The position numbers and the translations under genes were made by a program. A DNA stretch of 64,000 nt, taken from assembly GCF_001274725.1 (NCBI RefSeq), contig NZ_LGUF01000007.1, positions 1,160,562 through 1,224,561 on the forward strand. The letters are read 5' to 3'. This DNA comes from Sporosarcina globispora (GTDB lineage Bacteria; Bacillota; Bacilli; Bacillales; Cytobacillaceae). The notes beneath the pieces were generated by a model, which saw only the letters and a list, made by a program, of their open reading frames with translations, made no database searches and was not told where the DNA came from. Each line of letters begins with the position of its first letter. Positions within the stretch are counted from its first letter, which is position 1. Below, in pieces: positions 30,780-39,606 of the stretch.

Positions 30780-32690
30780 ATGGGGAAAACTAGATTAACA
30801 ACTGCGCAAGCCCTAATCAAATTTTTAAACCAGCAATATATCCATGTTGACGGAGAAGAATTCCCATTCGTTGAAGGTATTTTCAGTGTGTTCGGACACG
30901 GAAACGTATTGGGAATTGGCCAGGCATTAGAACAAGACCCAGGCCACTTAAAGGTTTTTCAGGGGAAAAATGAACAAGGGATGGCACTTGCAGCGATGGC
31001 TTACAGCAAACAAATGCTACGCCAGAAAATCTATGCTGTGACAACATCTGTTGGACCAGGATCTGCGAATCTAGTGACTGCTGCCGGAACAGCACTTGCA
31101 AACAATATTCCGATGTTACTTTTACCAGGGGATACATTTGCATCAAGACAGCCTGACCCTGTATTACAGCAAGTAGAACAGGAATATAGCGCAGCGGTTA
31201 CGACAAATGATGCCCTAAAACCTGTCTCCAGATATTGGGACCGTATTACCCGTCCTGAGCAGTTATTGTCAAGTCTTATTCGTGCATTTGAAGTCATGAC
31301 TGATCCAGGCAAAGCCGGCCCTGTAACGATTTGCCTAGCGCAGGATGTCGAAGGTGAAGCATATGATTATGATGAAAAATTCTTCGAAAGACGCGTACAC
31401 TATTTGGATCGTAAAGCACCGGTGGAACGTGAACTAAAAGGCGCTGCCAAAATGATTAAAGCAAGTAAAAAGCCGTTAATCCTTGTTGGCGGCGGAGCTA
31501 AATATTCAGAAGCACGCGACATTTTAGTGGCTCTCTCTGAAAAACATAGTATTCCATTAGTAGAAACACAAGCTGGTAAAGCAACTATTGAATCTACTTA
31601 TAAAAATAACTTAGGTGGTATGGGCGTTACTGGTACACTGGCAGCTAATAAAGCGGCACGCCAGGCAGATTTAATTATCGGAATCGGTACTCGCTATACA
31701 GATTTCGTAACATCATCTAAAACAGCATTCAACTTTGAAACAGCTAAGTTTTTAAATATTAATGTCAGCCGCCTGCAGGCGTATAAATTGGATGCCTTCC
31801 AGGTAGTTGCCGATGCAAAAACAACATTGGAGCAATTAGCACCGCTATTAGATGGATATGAGAGTGAGTTCGGACAAACAATTGCTGAATTGAAGCAAGA
31901 GTGGAATGCCGAGCGTGACCGCTTAAGCAAAGTAACCTTTACTCGTGAAAACTTTGAACCGGAAATTAGGAACCACTTCTCACAAGAGGTTTTAAATGAG
32001 TATGCCGATGTATTAAACACCGAATTAGCGCAGACAACAGCATTAATCGCTGTCAATGATACGATTGATCCGGATAGTACGATTATTACTTCTGCCGGAT
32101 CCCTTCCTGGCGATGCTCAGCGTATTTGGAATCCGACTGTAGCGAACACGTATAACGTAGAATACGGATACTCATGTATGGGATATGAAGTTTCAGGTGC
32201 ACTAGGCGTTAAATTAGCTAATCCGGATAAAGAAGTTTATTCTCTTGTTGGTGACGGCAGTTTCTTAATGCTGCACTCTGAGCTGATCACAGCGATTCAG
32301 TATGGTAAAAAAATCAATGTTGTTCTTTTTGATAACTCTGGTTTCGGTTGTATTAATAACCTGCAAATGGGCAATGGCATGGGAACTTATTTCACAGAGT
32401 TCAGAACACATGACAATAAAGTTTTAAATATTGACTATGCAAAAGTGGCTGAAGGCTATGGTGCGAAAACATACCGTGTTAATACTATCGAACAATTGAA
32501 AGTAGCTTTAGAAGATGCGAAAAAGCAGGAAGTTTCTACTTTAATTGAGATTAAAGTACTTCCAAAAACAATGACAGAAGGTTATGACAGCTGGTGGAAT
32601 GTTGGAGTGGCAGAAGTATCTAATAAAGAGGGCATTCAACAAGCATTTGAATCTAGAAAGCAAAAATTAGAAACGGCAAAACAATACTAA
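30780..32690 (+). CDS. iolD: 3D-(3,5/4)-trihydroxycyclohexane-1,2-dione hydrolase IolD
   Basis: A thiamine-diphosphate enzyme that opens the cyclohexanedione ring to 5-deoxy-glucuronate. The 636-residue protein has the three ThDP domains: the N-terminal region with catalytic Glu ([13 protein letters not shown]), the central Rossmann domain ([15 protein letters not shown]), and the ThDP-binding domain with the [17 protein letters not shown]...N motif and [22 protein letters not shown] precedes the ATG; the gap to iolC is 14 bases. Confidence 0.95.
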   Translation: MGKTRLTTAQALIKFLNQQYIHVDGEEFPFVEGIFSVFGHGNVLGIGQALEQDPGHLKVFQGKNEQGMALAAMAYSKQMLRQKIYAVTTSVGPGSANLVTAAGTALANNIPMLLLPGDTFASRQPDPVLQQVEQEYSAAVTTNDALKPVSRYWDRITRPEQLLSSLIRAFEVMTDPGKAGPVTICLAQDVEGEAYDYDEKFFERRVHYLDRKAPVERELKGAAKMIKASKKPLILVGGGAKYSEARDILVALSEKHSIPLVETQAGKATIESTYKNNLGGMGVTGTLAANKAARQADLIIGIGTRYTDFVTSSKTAFNFETAKFLNINVSRLQAYKLDAFQVVADAKTTLEQLAPLLDGYESEFGQTIAELKQEWNAERDRLSKVTFTRENFEPEIRNHFSQEVLNEYADVLNTELAQTTALIAVNDTIDPDSTIITSAGSLPGDAQRIWNPTVANTYNVEYGYSCMGYEVSGALGVKLANPDKEVYSLVGDGSFLMLHSELITAIQYGKKINVVLFDNSGFGCINNLQMGNGMGTYFTEFRTHDNKVLNIDYAKVAEGYGAKTYRVNTIEQLKVALEDAKKQEVSTLIEIKVLPKTMTEGYDSWWNVGVAEVSNKEGIQQAFESRKQKLETAKQY

Positions 32691-32708
32691 TAGAGTGAAG
32701 AATCGGTT

Positions 32709-32730
32709 GCGAGGGTCTGAAAACCCTCGC
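32709..32730 (+). other. Hairpin between iolD and iolJ
   Basis: GCGAGGG pairs with CCCTCGC around an 8-base loop. No T-run follows, so it is probably an intra-operon processing or stability element. Confidence 0.5.
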
Positions 32731-32769
32731 TTCCTACAATTCTATTCACGATTAAGAGAGGTGAGACAG

Positions 32770-33642
32770 GTGACAACAGCACAATCAACAAGATTAGTTT
32801 CTATGAAAGAGATGCTATCAAAAGCTAAAGAAGGAAAATATGCAGTTGGAGCATTTAACATAAACAGCTTTCAATGGGCAGAAGCGATTCTAGAGGCAGC
32901 ACAAGAAGAACAAGCTCCTGTTATTGTATCATCTTCTGACAGACTAGTAGATTACTTAGGCGGTTTTAAGACAGTTGCCGCAATGGTTAATAGTATTGTA
33001 GAAACAAAGAACATTACCGTTCCAGTTGCCTTGCACTTAGATCATGGCCGCAGTGTGGAACGTTGCATGGAGGCGATAGATGCCGGGTACACTTCCGTTA
33101 TGATAGACGGATCGCATCATCCAATTGATGGAAATATTGAAATGACCAAACAAGTGACAGATTATGCAGGAAATTATGGAGTGACGGTTGAAGCAGAGGT
33201 TGGAACTGTTGGTGGTAATGAAGATGGACTTATCGGCGGGATTCAATATGCAGATCCGGAGGAATGTTTACGTATTGTCAAAGAAACAGGGATTGATGCA
33301 TTAGCAGCCGCTCTAGGGTCTGTTCATGGTCCATATCAAGGTGTGCCCAAATTAGGATTTGCGGAAATGAAGGAGATTTCAGAAATGACTAATTTGCCGC
33401 TTGTACTACACGGCGGTTCAGGTATCCCTGACTACCAAATTCAAAAGGCAATTGAACTTGGCCACGCAAAGATTAACGTGAATACAGAATGTCTGCAGGC
33501 ATGGACAAAAGCTGTTCGCGAAGTTTTGGATAAGGACAAAAAAGTATATGATGCACGTACCATCCTTTCTCCGGGTAAAGAAGCTGTAAAACAAACTGTC
33601 GTAGGAAAAATTAGAGAATTTAAATCAAATAATAAAGCGTAA
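32770..33642 (+). CDS. iolJ: 2-deoxy-5-keto-gluconate-6-phosphate aldolase IolJ
   Basis: A class II aldolase that splits the kinase product into dihydroxyacetone phosphate and malonic semialdehyde. The 290-residue protein matches B. subtilis Iol[28 protein letters not shown] [14 protein letters not shown], zinc ligands in [12 protein letters not shown] and [27 protein letters not shown] and [13 protein letters not shown]. The GTG at 32770 has AGAGGTGAG upstream and gives the family length; the frame is open to 32695. It is the last gene of the iol operon. Confidence 0.93.
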   Translation: MTTAQSTRLVSMKEMLSKAKEGKYAVGAFNINSFQWAEAILEAAQEEQAPVIVSSSDRLVDYLGGFKTVAAMVNSIVETKNITVPVALHLDHGRSVERCMEAIDAGYTSVMIDGSHHPIDGNIEMTKQVTDYAGNYGVTVEAEVGTVGGNEDGLIGGIQYADPEECLRIVKETGIDALAAALGSVHGPYQGVPKLGFAEMKEISEMTNLPLVLHGGSGIPDYQIQKAIELGHAKINVNTECLQAWTKAVREVLDKDKKVYDARTILSPGKEAVKQTVVGKIREFKSNNKA

Positions 33643-34372
33643 AGAAAGGGATGATGTCGATTTATTTTTCAAAGGCATCCTCTAATTTTCACTTTTTTAG
33701 GAACCAAGAATTGTTTTTAGGGATGGTTTTTGGCCAATAGGAGCTCAAAAGTAATGATTAATAAACTTATTAAGTAATAAATTGTGATCTCCCGCAATCG
33801 GGCGCTATAATGAAATAACTAAAGCCTAATTTCTCGGTGCTTAAAGCGAGAAATTAGGCTTTTTTATATTTGAATTTCCTTACCGTTGTAAATCTGTATT
33901 TTCCTGAAAGGGTCGTAAATGTCATCGGTATAAGAAGATGACCGTCTTTGATATTCTAGGGGTTGTGTATGAAACGACGGTGAAGCATAGACAAGCTGCC
34001 TAGCGAAAAAATCGCGTTTTAATAGGCTTCTTTGGCATGCCTGCTTTTCCATCACTCGCTAGTTTTGAAACAAGGATCATTTCGTATCTAGTAATTTACT
34101 TTGTTAGCTTGATGGGCATGTGGTATGACCCCTAGCAGAAATCTTTCCAAACCGAAATTTCCCTTTACATATAAGGTTTAAACATACATTTCAAACTTAT
34201 CCACCTTTTCAAATCCTCCGCCGTATCATAGAAGTTTAACAATCTATCATAAGGTGAAGAACTATTTTAGTAAATAAGTGTTCAAGATTATTTGTCGTAA
34301 ACAGCTCACTTTAGTTTAGCAATTACAGGTGTCATTATGACGATAACTAAATTAATAAAAATATATAAAATT
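33643..34372. other. Intergenic region after the iol operon with a terminator
   Basis: About 730 bases. At 33821-33866 there is a 16-bp stem (AAAGCCTAATTTCTCG and its complement) followed by six T, effective in either direction. A short GGGCGCTATAATGAAATAA stretch (33800-33819) resembles part of the dispersed repeat at 36829-37115. A minus-strand 63-codon frame (34055-33864) has no ribosome binding site, and I do not call it. Confidence 0.6.
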
Positions 34373-34411
34373 TTCATTATATTTTTACAATATATCATTA
34401 CAATGTTAGGT
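34373..34411 (+). promoter_or_regulatory. Possible degenerate Pho box
   Basis: TTCATT, TTTACA, TCATTA and TTAGGT occur at 11-bp spacing (34373, 34384, 34395, 34406). Only the first two fit the PhoP consensus well. Listed because the downstream enzyme looks like a phosphate-scavenging one. Confidence 0.3.
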
Positions 34412-34446
34412 GTAACAAATAGGTTGATAAAGGAGATGCATAATAC

Positions 34447-36693
34447 TTGAAGAAACAGCAGTTTAAACTTCCAATAGTCACAGGTATTTTGTCGGCAATC
34501 ATGTTGGGGGGATCCGTTCTTCCAACCGAATTAGTACATGCCCAAAATGTCAAACCGCTCCCTCGATTCATAGATTCAGATTTCAAACCAGCACTAACCC
34601 CCTTTTTACTTACAAAGGGTTACGAACAAGTATGGATTATGAGCGAACAAATCGATCAGGATTTCCTCCATTATCCAAGTACAAACGTCATTAGCGAAAC
34701 TGGTGCTAATGCAGGGAGATATCTTTACCGTACCCACCAACTGGACAGTCATGCTGCCATTAGTGTTACTGATCTAACTGGTAAAGAAGAGACCAAAATA
34801 CTTGCTCAGCTCGAAGATTGGGAGAACCTTGATGAATTGGTTTGGACCCCTTGGGGGAATTTACTCACCGCAGAAAGCCCGAAAATCGCAAACCATTCAG
34901 ATGCTTATAATTCTAAATCTTCAGGCGGATTGGTATATGAAATTAACTCCTCAAACGGCGAGATAGCCCCAATTCCAGCATTGGGATCTTTCACTCACAA
35001 AGGAATCCATCTTGATGAAAACGGAAATGTCTATTTGACTGATTATAATGAGAATGGAAATATCTATCGATTTGTGCCTGATCAGGTAGGTGATCTTTCC
35101 AGTGGGCAACTTTACGTCTTGCGTATTACTAAAGATTTAGGGGATTTTACCGGAAGTGCCGAGTGGATCCCAATTGACCAGAATAATACTCGTTTGCAAG
35201 CTAAACAGGCAGGTGCAGCCGTTTATCAGCTGCCATCCGACCTTGTGATAAAGGACAATGCGCTCTATGTTTCAATTGAAGGCGAAAATCGCGTCCTTTC
35301 CATCTCCCTCTCAGAAACACCTGTTGTGCGTAACTTTGTTCGGGCAGGAGACAATGCGAAGAAAAAAGAATTTCAAAATCCAAGCTATTTGACTTTTGAT
35401 AGTGAAGGAACTCTTTTCATAGCCGAGAATAATGGAAAAGCCGATATATGGGCTGCATCAGCCGATCAAAGGAAAAAGGATGGATTGGCCAAGAAGGTTA
35501 AACGTTTTGCTACTCTCTCTGATGCAAAGGCTGTTCCTTCTGGCTTGTATTTTGACCCTATTGAGCGTTTTGCTCCTTCCGAAGGTCAGAACCTTTTTAT
35601 AAATGTTAAAAATACTTATGACGGTAATGATAAAACCTTTGTGATCCGAAAGAAGCCAAATTCAAAGTTGAACCCGGAGCCTGACCGTTGGATCGAGGCT
35701 GGAACGCCTGATCGCGGAGTGGAAGATCCAATTATTTCAGCACATCGTGGAGCACCTTGGCTAGCACCAGAAAATACACTTGATTCCTATCGTTATGCTT
35801 ATGCATATGGTGCTGATATGGTTGAAGTTGATGTTCGAGAAACGAAAGATGGCAGATACGTAGCATTCCATGATTCGACAGTCGATGCAATAACGGACGG
35901 TACAGGTCCCCTTTCTGAAAAGACCTTTGAAGAGGTACGGGCACTAAATGTAGCTGACAACGACCAATGGCGCGGAAGCGAATATGATCCCGCTCAAACG
36001 GCTTCTTTGGAAGAAATTTTGGAGCTTGCAGAACAAGTTGGCGGAGGCATTGAGTTCGACATCAAAAGCATCACTGATCCCGCAAAATTAGCTAATTTAG
36101 TAGCACAATATGATGGAGTTTTAGAACGCTCAATCTTTAATTCAAGCGATATTAGAATTAAACATGCACAGCCAATGGCAAAGCTAATCTATAATCGAAA
36201 CCAATACGAGACACCGGGTATGCTCTACCTGCAAGGTGCTTATTATTCAGTTTTTGGATCTAGACAGGACGAATATACTCCGGAAAGTATTGTCGCTATT
36301 CATGATGCAGGAGGAATCATCTTGCCGCATTCCTATGACTTTGGAGCAGATAAAGAAGGTGCAACATTCGTAGAAGGGCGCGCGATGGGGACAGATGGTG
36401 CTCAAACAAATCAGCCAGATAGTATTTTAGATGTACTAGATACCCCTATACCTTCATCAATCACTGTTAACACTGATGGCAATACAGTCACGGCCAATCT
36501 TGTAAATTCTTTAAATAGCATGGGGATTCCAGACAAATTGCTCACTGTAGATAATGGAGTAGAAACCATTCAACTAACTACGAAACGTGGTGGATCTATA
36601 ACCTTACCGGACGGCTGGGAAGGTGCCCGAATCGTGTTTGCTGGCGATGCTACCGTACAATCTAGCTCGTCGGATGTATCGAAAACGGAATAA
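34447..36693 (+). CDS. Secreted two-domain enzyme: PhoX-like propeller plus glycerophosphodiester phosphodiesterase
   Basis: A 748-residue exported protein. After a signal peptide (LPIVTGILSAIMLGGSVLP, cut near VHAQ), residues 40-410 resemble the PhoX/DUF839 beta-propeller (VWTPWGNLLTAESPK, GSFTHKGIHLDENGNVYLTD, NPSYLTFDSEGTLFIAENN). Residues 425-680 are a GDPD TIM barrel with the catalytic and calcium residues in SAHRGAPWLAPENTLDSY and MVEVDVRETKDGRYVAFHDS, and GGIEFDIKS. GDPD hydrolyses glycerophosphodiesters; PhoX is a calcium/iron phosphatase. The fusion could act in sequence on teichoic acid or phospholipid debris. TTG start with AAAGGAG upstream. The substrate is untested. Confidence 0.82.
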   Translation: MKKQQFKLPIVTGILSAIMLGGSVLPTELVHAQNVKPLPRFIDSDFKPALTPFLLTKGYEQVWIMSEQIDQDFLHYPSTNVISETGANAGRYLYRTHQLDSHAAISVTDLTGKEETKILAQLEDWENLDELVWTPWGNLLTAESPKIANHSDAYNSKSSGGLVYEINSSNGEIAPIPALGSFTHKGIHLDENGNVYLTDYNENGNIYRFVPDQVGDLSSGQLYVLRITKDLGDFTGSAEWIPIDQNNTRLQAKQAGAAVYQLPSDLVIKDNALYVSIEGENRVLSISLSETPVVRNFVRAGDNAKKKEFQNPSYLTFDSEGTLFIAENNGKADIWAASADQRKKDGLAKKVKRFATLSDAKAVPSGLYFDPIERFAPSEGQNLFINVKNTYDGNDKTFVIRKKPNSKLNPEPDRWIEAGTPDRGVEDPIISAHRGAPWLAPENTLDSYRYAYAYGADMVEVDVRETKDGRYVAFHDSTVDAITDGTGPLSEKTFEEVRALNVADNDQWRGSEYDPAQTASLEEILELAEQVGGGIEFDIKSITDPAKLANLVAQYDGVLERSIFNSSDIRIKHAQPMAKLIYNRNQYETPGMLYLQGAYYSVFGSRQDEYTPESIVAIHDAGGIILPHSYDFGADKEGATFVEGRAMGTDGAQTNQPDSILDVLDTPIPSSITVNTDGNTVTANLVNSLNSMGIPDKLLTVDNGVETIQLTTKRGGSITLPDGWEGARIVFAGDATVQSSSSDVSKTE

Positions 36694-36828
36694 ACTTATT
36701 ACATCACGGATGAACAAAAATGTGGTTGAAGATTACAAACTTGTTCCGCATGAAGATCATTTACAAGAAAAAGGTTTAACATAGCATGATATAGAGGTAT
36801 AGGAAGCAGAGATTATTGGGGGCATTCC
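36694..36828. other. Short spacer after the fusion enzyme
   Basis: A 24-codon open frame beginning ATGAACAAAAATGTGG encodes NKNVVEDYKLVPHEDHL; it looks like a fragment of something larger, but I do not recognise it. Confidence 0.3.
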
Positions 36829-37115
36829 TACATTTAGGGGGTGAACTGTTTAACGGACGGGATCGAGTCCCAAGGGCGCTAACGTTCTCCCCGGCTACCG
36901 TCATCATATATCGATTTAAAAAATGGTCAACCAGAAATATTTTCTGGCTGACCTTATAATACGAAAGGGCGCTATTATGGAATAAAAATTAGATTCTAAA
37001 ACTACTTTTTTTCGGTAAGGCCATTTTTATTAATAATTAAACAACTTTACCTTCCTAAAATCAGGACGGGAGTAGGAGTGTTTGAGGTTTTAAAATTAAA
37101 TAACTTTATTGTCAT
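36829..37115 (+). repeat. Diverged ~300-bp dispersed repeat, copy 2
   Basis: The partner of 18411-18712, with the same blocks in the same order, including a stronger hairpin here (GGTCAACCAGA with TCTGGCTGACC, 36935-36960) and the GGGCGCTATTATGGAATAAA block. It is not associated with a transposase gene at this site. Confidence 0.6.
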
Positions 37116-37129
37116 TCTACACCAGCTCC

Positions 37130-37332
37130 AATTATTGGAGGCTTGCTTCTATCTGTTTAATGATATCCCAAACAGAAGTAGTTATTACGTAAGTGGCTAT
37201 TTCATCATCATGATGAGAGTCTGATAATGATAAAAGATCTAAATTTACTGTTGCTTCTTTTTTATCCTCGTATAGAATGGTCAAAGTGATTGTATTTGCA
37301 CCGGAACCGTCTATTATTCCTGCAATTTAAGC
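37130..37332 (-). pseudogene. Decayed unknown gene fragment
   Basis: The minus strand reads GIIDGSGANTITLTILYEDK, ATVNLDLLSLSDSHHDDEIA and TSVWDIIKQIEAS before a stop near 37133. Upstream on the same strand (37340-37450) a frameshifted stretch (GELSEFFINKEGVYAKIKKG) may be its beginning. There is no intact start. The family is not recognised. Confidence 0.4.
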
Positions 37333-37509
37333 TGCCTCAAAACTTTCCATTTCCCAGCCTTCAGTGTAAAATAAGAATATACGTTCCCTTTTTGATTTTA
37401 GCATATACTCCCTCTTTATTTATAAAAAATTCAGATAATTCGCCGTCTTTCCCAGAGGGGATAGTGGATAATACTTGTGAATAATATAATGCAGACGGAG
37501 CTGTTTATT

Positions 37510-37770
37510 ATGGGACACAGAGGACGGAAAAAGGGGCCAGCGGGGAGCAGAGCCGCGCATTACTTCTTGAAATTGCAGCGGAGGAATTTGCGCAGAAGGG
37601 CTATTTTCATACATAATAAGTGTGATTGTGCAAAGGGCAGGTCTGACACAGCCTGGAACGACTGACATTAACCAAATTATTAAGGATTAAAAACTCCAGA
37701 AGGTTTAGCAAAAGAAATTGTCCTATTATTCCAATATGGAATGATTAATAAAAGCAGCACTCAATGAAGA
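37510..37770 (+). pseudogene. TetR-family regulator, decayed
   Basis: Two frames together read MGHRGRKKG, SGEQSRALLLEIAAEEFAQKG, then ISVIVQRAGLTQPG: the TetR N-terminal HTH with a frameshift and a stop. After a large deletion the end PEGLAKEIVLLFQYGMINKS resembles a TetR C-terminus. The recognition helix (TFYLYF-type) is lost. Confidence 0.65.
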
Positions 37771-37812
37771 CTTCTGAGTGGAACAGAATCTTTACGGGAG
37801 AGTGGAAAGGGA

Positions 37813-37965
37813 ATGAAAACCTGTGAGGGGAAAATTGATAAAGAATGGGTAGAGTTAATAATGGCTGCTAAACAGCTGGGGCTAACAATTGCGGATATAC
37901 AGGAATTTATCAAACAATCCAAGACTGACAAAAAGCAAGGCCAGATCCCGGAATATCATGAATAG
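37813..37965 (+). CDS. SinI-like anti-repressor micro-protein
   Basis: A 50-residue protein whose core IDKEWVELIMAAKQLGLTIA and DIQEFIKQS matches the Sin domain of SinI (helix-hairpin that binds SinR; B. subtilis DQEWVELMVEAKEANISPEEI). Position of Trp, the acidic DxEWVEL and the LGL turn agree. An AAAGGG lies close to the ATG. No sinR-type partner adjoins it: the next gene is a membrane protein 17 bases on. It could modulate SinR or a SinR-like biofilm regulator elsewhere. Confidence 0.75.
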   Translation: MKTCEGKIDKEWVELIMAAKQLGLTIADIQEFIKQSKTDKKQGQIPEYHE

Positions 37966-37981
37966 AAGGATTAGATAAAAT

Positions 37982-38410
37982 ATGCGAATACAATGTGCAA
38001 AGGGTGCCTTATCGGGACTAATCTCTGGAACTTTTCTGGGTTTATTCCTGAAAATGATTGAGTATGCTTCTGGAGTAAAAGTGTACACATTGCTTTTAAA
38101 TGTTGATTATATCCCTATTTTAAAAGACTATCATTTTCCGGAAGCAATCGAATTTGCATATCATCTAATCATATCCGTCGTTTTGGCAGTTAGCTTAATA
38201 TTATTAATAAAAAAATACCGCTGGAATAGGCTCCAAATCATAGTCCGCACCTTATTAATAACCTTTTCCATTGGAGTCCTGCTTTATCCAACGACTGCTT
38301 TATCCGATCGCACCCCTGAAATTACCTCTATTTATGCTATTGTTTTCTGGCTTTCTGGCCATCTATTATATGGCCTGCTGCTTTCTATTTTTTTTATAAA
38401 AAGCCATTGA
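37982..38410 (+). CDS. Small membrane protein, function unknown
   Basis: A 142-residue protein with four predicted membrane helices (ALSGLISGTFLGLFLKMI; YHLIISVVLAVSLILLI; IIVRTLLITFSIGVLLY; AIVFWLSGHLLYGLLLSIFF). The N-terminus resembles YqhR-type Bacillus membrane proteins, but I cannot assign a family with confidence. It starts 17 bases after the SinI-like gene, so the two may be one transcript. Confidence 0.55.
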   Translation: MRIQCAKGALSGLISGTFLGLFLKMIEYASGVKVYTLLLNVDYIPILKDYHFPEAIEFAYHLIISVVLAVSLILLIKKYRWNRLQIIVRTLLITFSIGVLLYPTTALSDRTPEITSIYAIVFWLSGHLLYGLLLSIFFIKSH

Positions 38411-38502
38411 GCTCTTAAACCAGGCTAAAGGCGAAGAGTTTTTTTTGAAGGTCTTTTCTTCCTTGGTCAAATGTTTTATAGTGTTAGTAAAAGTACGTCT
38501 TA

Positions 38503-38582
38503 TTAGGTGATGGAGAACCTTTAACCGCCTTAGGGCTAATGACTCCTGTCAGTTATGCGGTAACTGGCAGGAGTCTTTTTAT
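38503..38582 (+). promoter_or_regulatory. Fluoride riboswitch (crcB motif) with expression-platform terminator
   Basis: AGGTGATGGAGAACCT, AACCGCC, GGGCTAATGACTCCT are the conserved blocks of the crcB RNA. The 3' strand of the aptamer (GACTCCT) is also the left arm of a 15-bp terminator stem (38541-38575) followed by TTTTT. Fluoride binding would prevent the terminator and switch on the two crcB genes. Confidence 0.92.
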
Positions 38583-38619
38583 GTAAAATAAGAAAATATA
38601 AGTTATGAACGTCGATTAC

Positions 38620-38743
38620 TGTCTAGCTCCAGCGCCTACCCCCTCGAGGTCACAAGCCAATCCACCCAAAAAGGCAAAGAACGCCTTTCCGTGAGGCTCG
38701 CCTTGTGCTTGTCGGGGGTGGGCAAGGCGCTTGCGCTTTTCTT
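38620..38743 (+). repeat. Modular GC-rich dispersed repeat, copy II (riboswitch leader)
   Basis: It starts TGTCTAGCTCCAGCGCCTAC, almost identical to the start of copy III at 60022, and ends GGCAAGGCGCTTGCGCTTTT. It contains the AAAAAGGCAAAGAACGCCTTT hairpin block. It has been placed between the riboswitch terminator and crcB without disrupting either. Confidence 0.8.
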
Positions 38744-38776
38744 ATGGGGCAAACAAAGAGAAATGGAGGGATTGAG

Positions 38777-39154
38777 ATGGTTTATTTATTGGTTGGGGCA
38801 GCGGGGTTTTTGGGATCATCTTTGCGGTATAGCATTGGTGTTTTTCTATTTCATGAAAGTGCGGTTTTCCCTTTTGCAACCTTGACGGTTAATCTGCTGG
38901 GAAGTTTTCTTCTGGCTTGGCTGATGACAGGGCTGTTTGTGCGTTTTTCCTTGCCAGCCCATATAAAAACAGCATTGGGAACTGGTTTTGTTGGCTCATT
39001 TACCACTTTTTCAACCTTGAGTGTTGAAACTGTAACACTCTTTCTCCATGGAAAAATAGTTCTGGCAGTTTTGTATGTTGCAGCCAGCGTATTCGGCGGA
39101 TTATGGATGAGCCGATTAGGATTTCAGGTCAGGAAAGGAGAAGAAGCGGGATGA
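38777..39154 (+). CDS. crcB1: Fluoride channel CrcB/Fluc, subunit 1
   Basis: A fluoride-specific channel exporting F- from the cytoplasm. The 125-residue protein has four membrane helices, the GFLGSSLRYSIG start, NLLGSFLLAWL with the pore Asn, and GTGFVGSFTTFSTLS (the sodium-site and Phe-box region). The ATG at 38777 follows ATGGAGGGATTGAG; the frame is open from 38705 through repeat II, but without support. It overlaps the second gene by four bases (ATGA). Two unequal genes probably form a dual-topology heterodimer. Confidence 0.93.
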   Translation: MVYLLVGAAGFLGSSLRYSIGVFLFHESAVFPFATLTVNLLGSFLLAWLMTGLFVRFSLPAHIKTALGTGFVGSFTTFSTLSVETVTLFLHGKIVLAVLYVAASVFGGLWMSRLGFQVRKGEEAG

Positions 39155-39519
39155 GTATGTTTCATATTCTTCTGGTGGGTATAGGTGGTTTATTTGGGGC
39201 AGTATGTCGGCTATGGGTCAGTCAAATTATTAATAAAAGGCTTGTATCGAAGTTCCCTGTTGCCACGCTTGTTATTAACTTAATTGGTTCCCTTCTTCTT
39301 GGAATCATGGTGGGATCAGGTATTGATGGCAGTCTCTTTATGCTGCTCGGCACAGGCTTTATGGGGGCATTCACCACTTTTTCTGCATTTAAGCTGGAAG
39401 CAATACAGCTCCATATTGATAAAAGGAAAAAAGAGTTCCTTTTTTATAATGTATTTAGCTATGGAGGTGGGATACTTCTGGCTTTTCTGGGTATTGAACT
39501 GGGAATCCTCCTCGGATGA
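39151..39519 (+). CDS. crcB2: Fluoride channel CrcB/Fluc, subunit 2
   Basis: A 122-residue partner of the preceding protein with the same four-helix plan: LLVGIGGLFGAVCRLWVSQ, VINLIGSLLLGIMVG, GTGFMGAFTTFSAFKLE. The start at 39151 has AAAGGAG upstream and overlaps the crcB1 stop. Controlled by the upstream fluoride riboswitch. Confidence 0.93.
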   Translation: MSMFHILLVGIGGLFGAVCRLWVSQIINKRLVSKFPVATLVINLIGSLLLGIMVGSGIDGSLFMLLGTGFMGAFTTFSAFKLEAIQLHIDKRKKEFLFYNVFSYGGGILLAFLGIELGILLG

Positions 39520-39606
39520 ACAGAGGGTTTTTTAGGGAATATCGTATGATAATCTGTCTAAGAGAATTATGTTATGATAACAAATAGCATCAAGGAGGTT
39601 ATTCAT

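Noticed and set aside
33864..34055. 63-codon minus-strand frame after the iol operon
   Set aside because: No ribosome binding site, no recognised motif, and it is embedded in non-coding sequence next to a symmetrical terminator.
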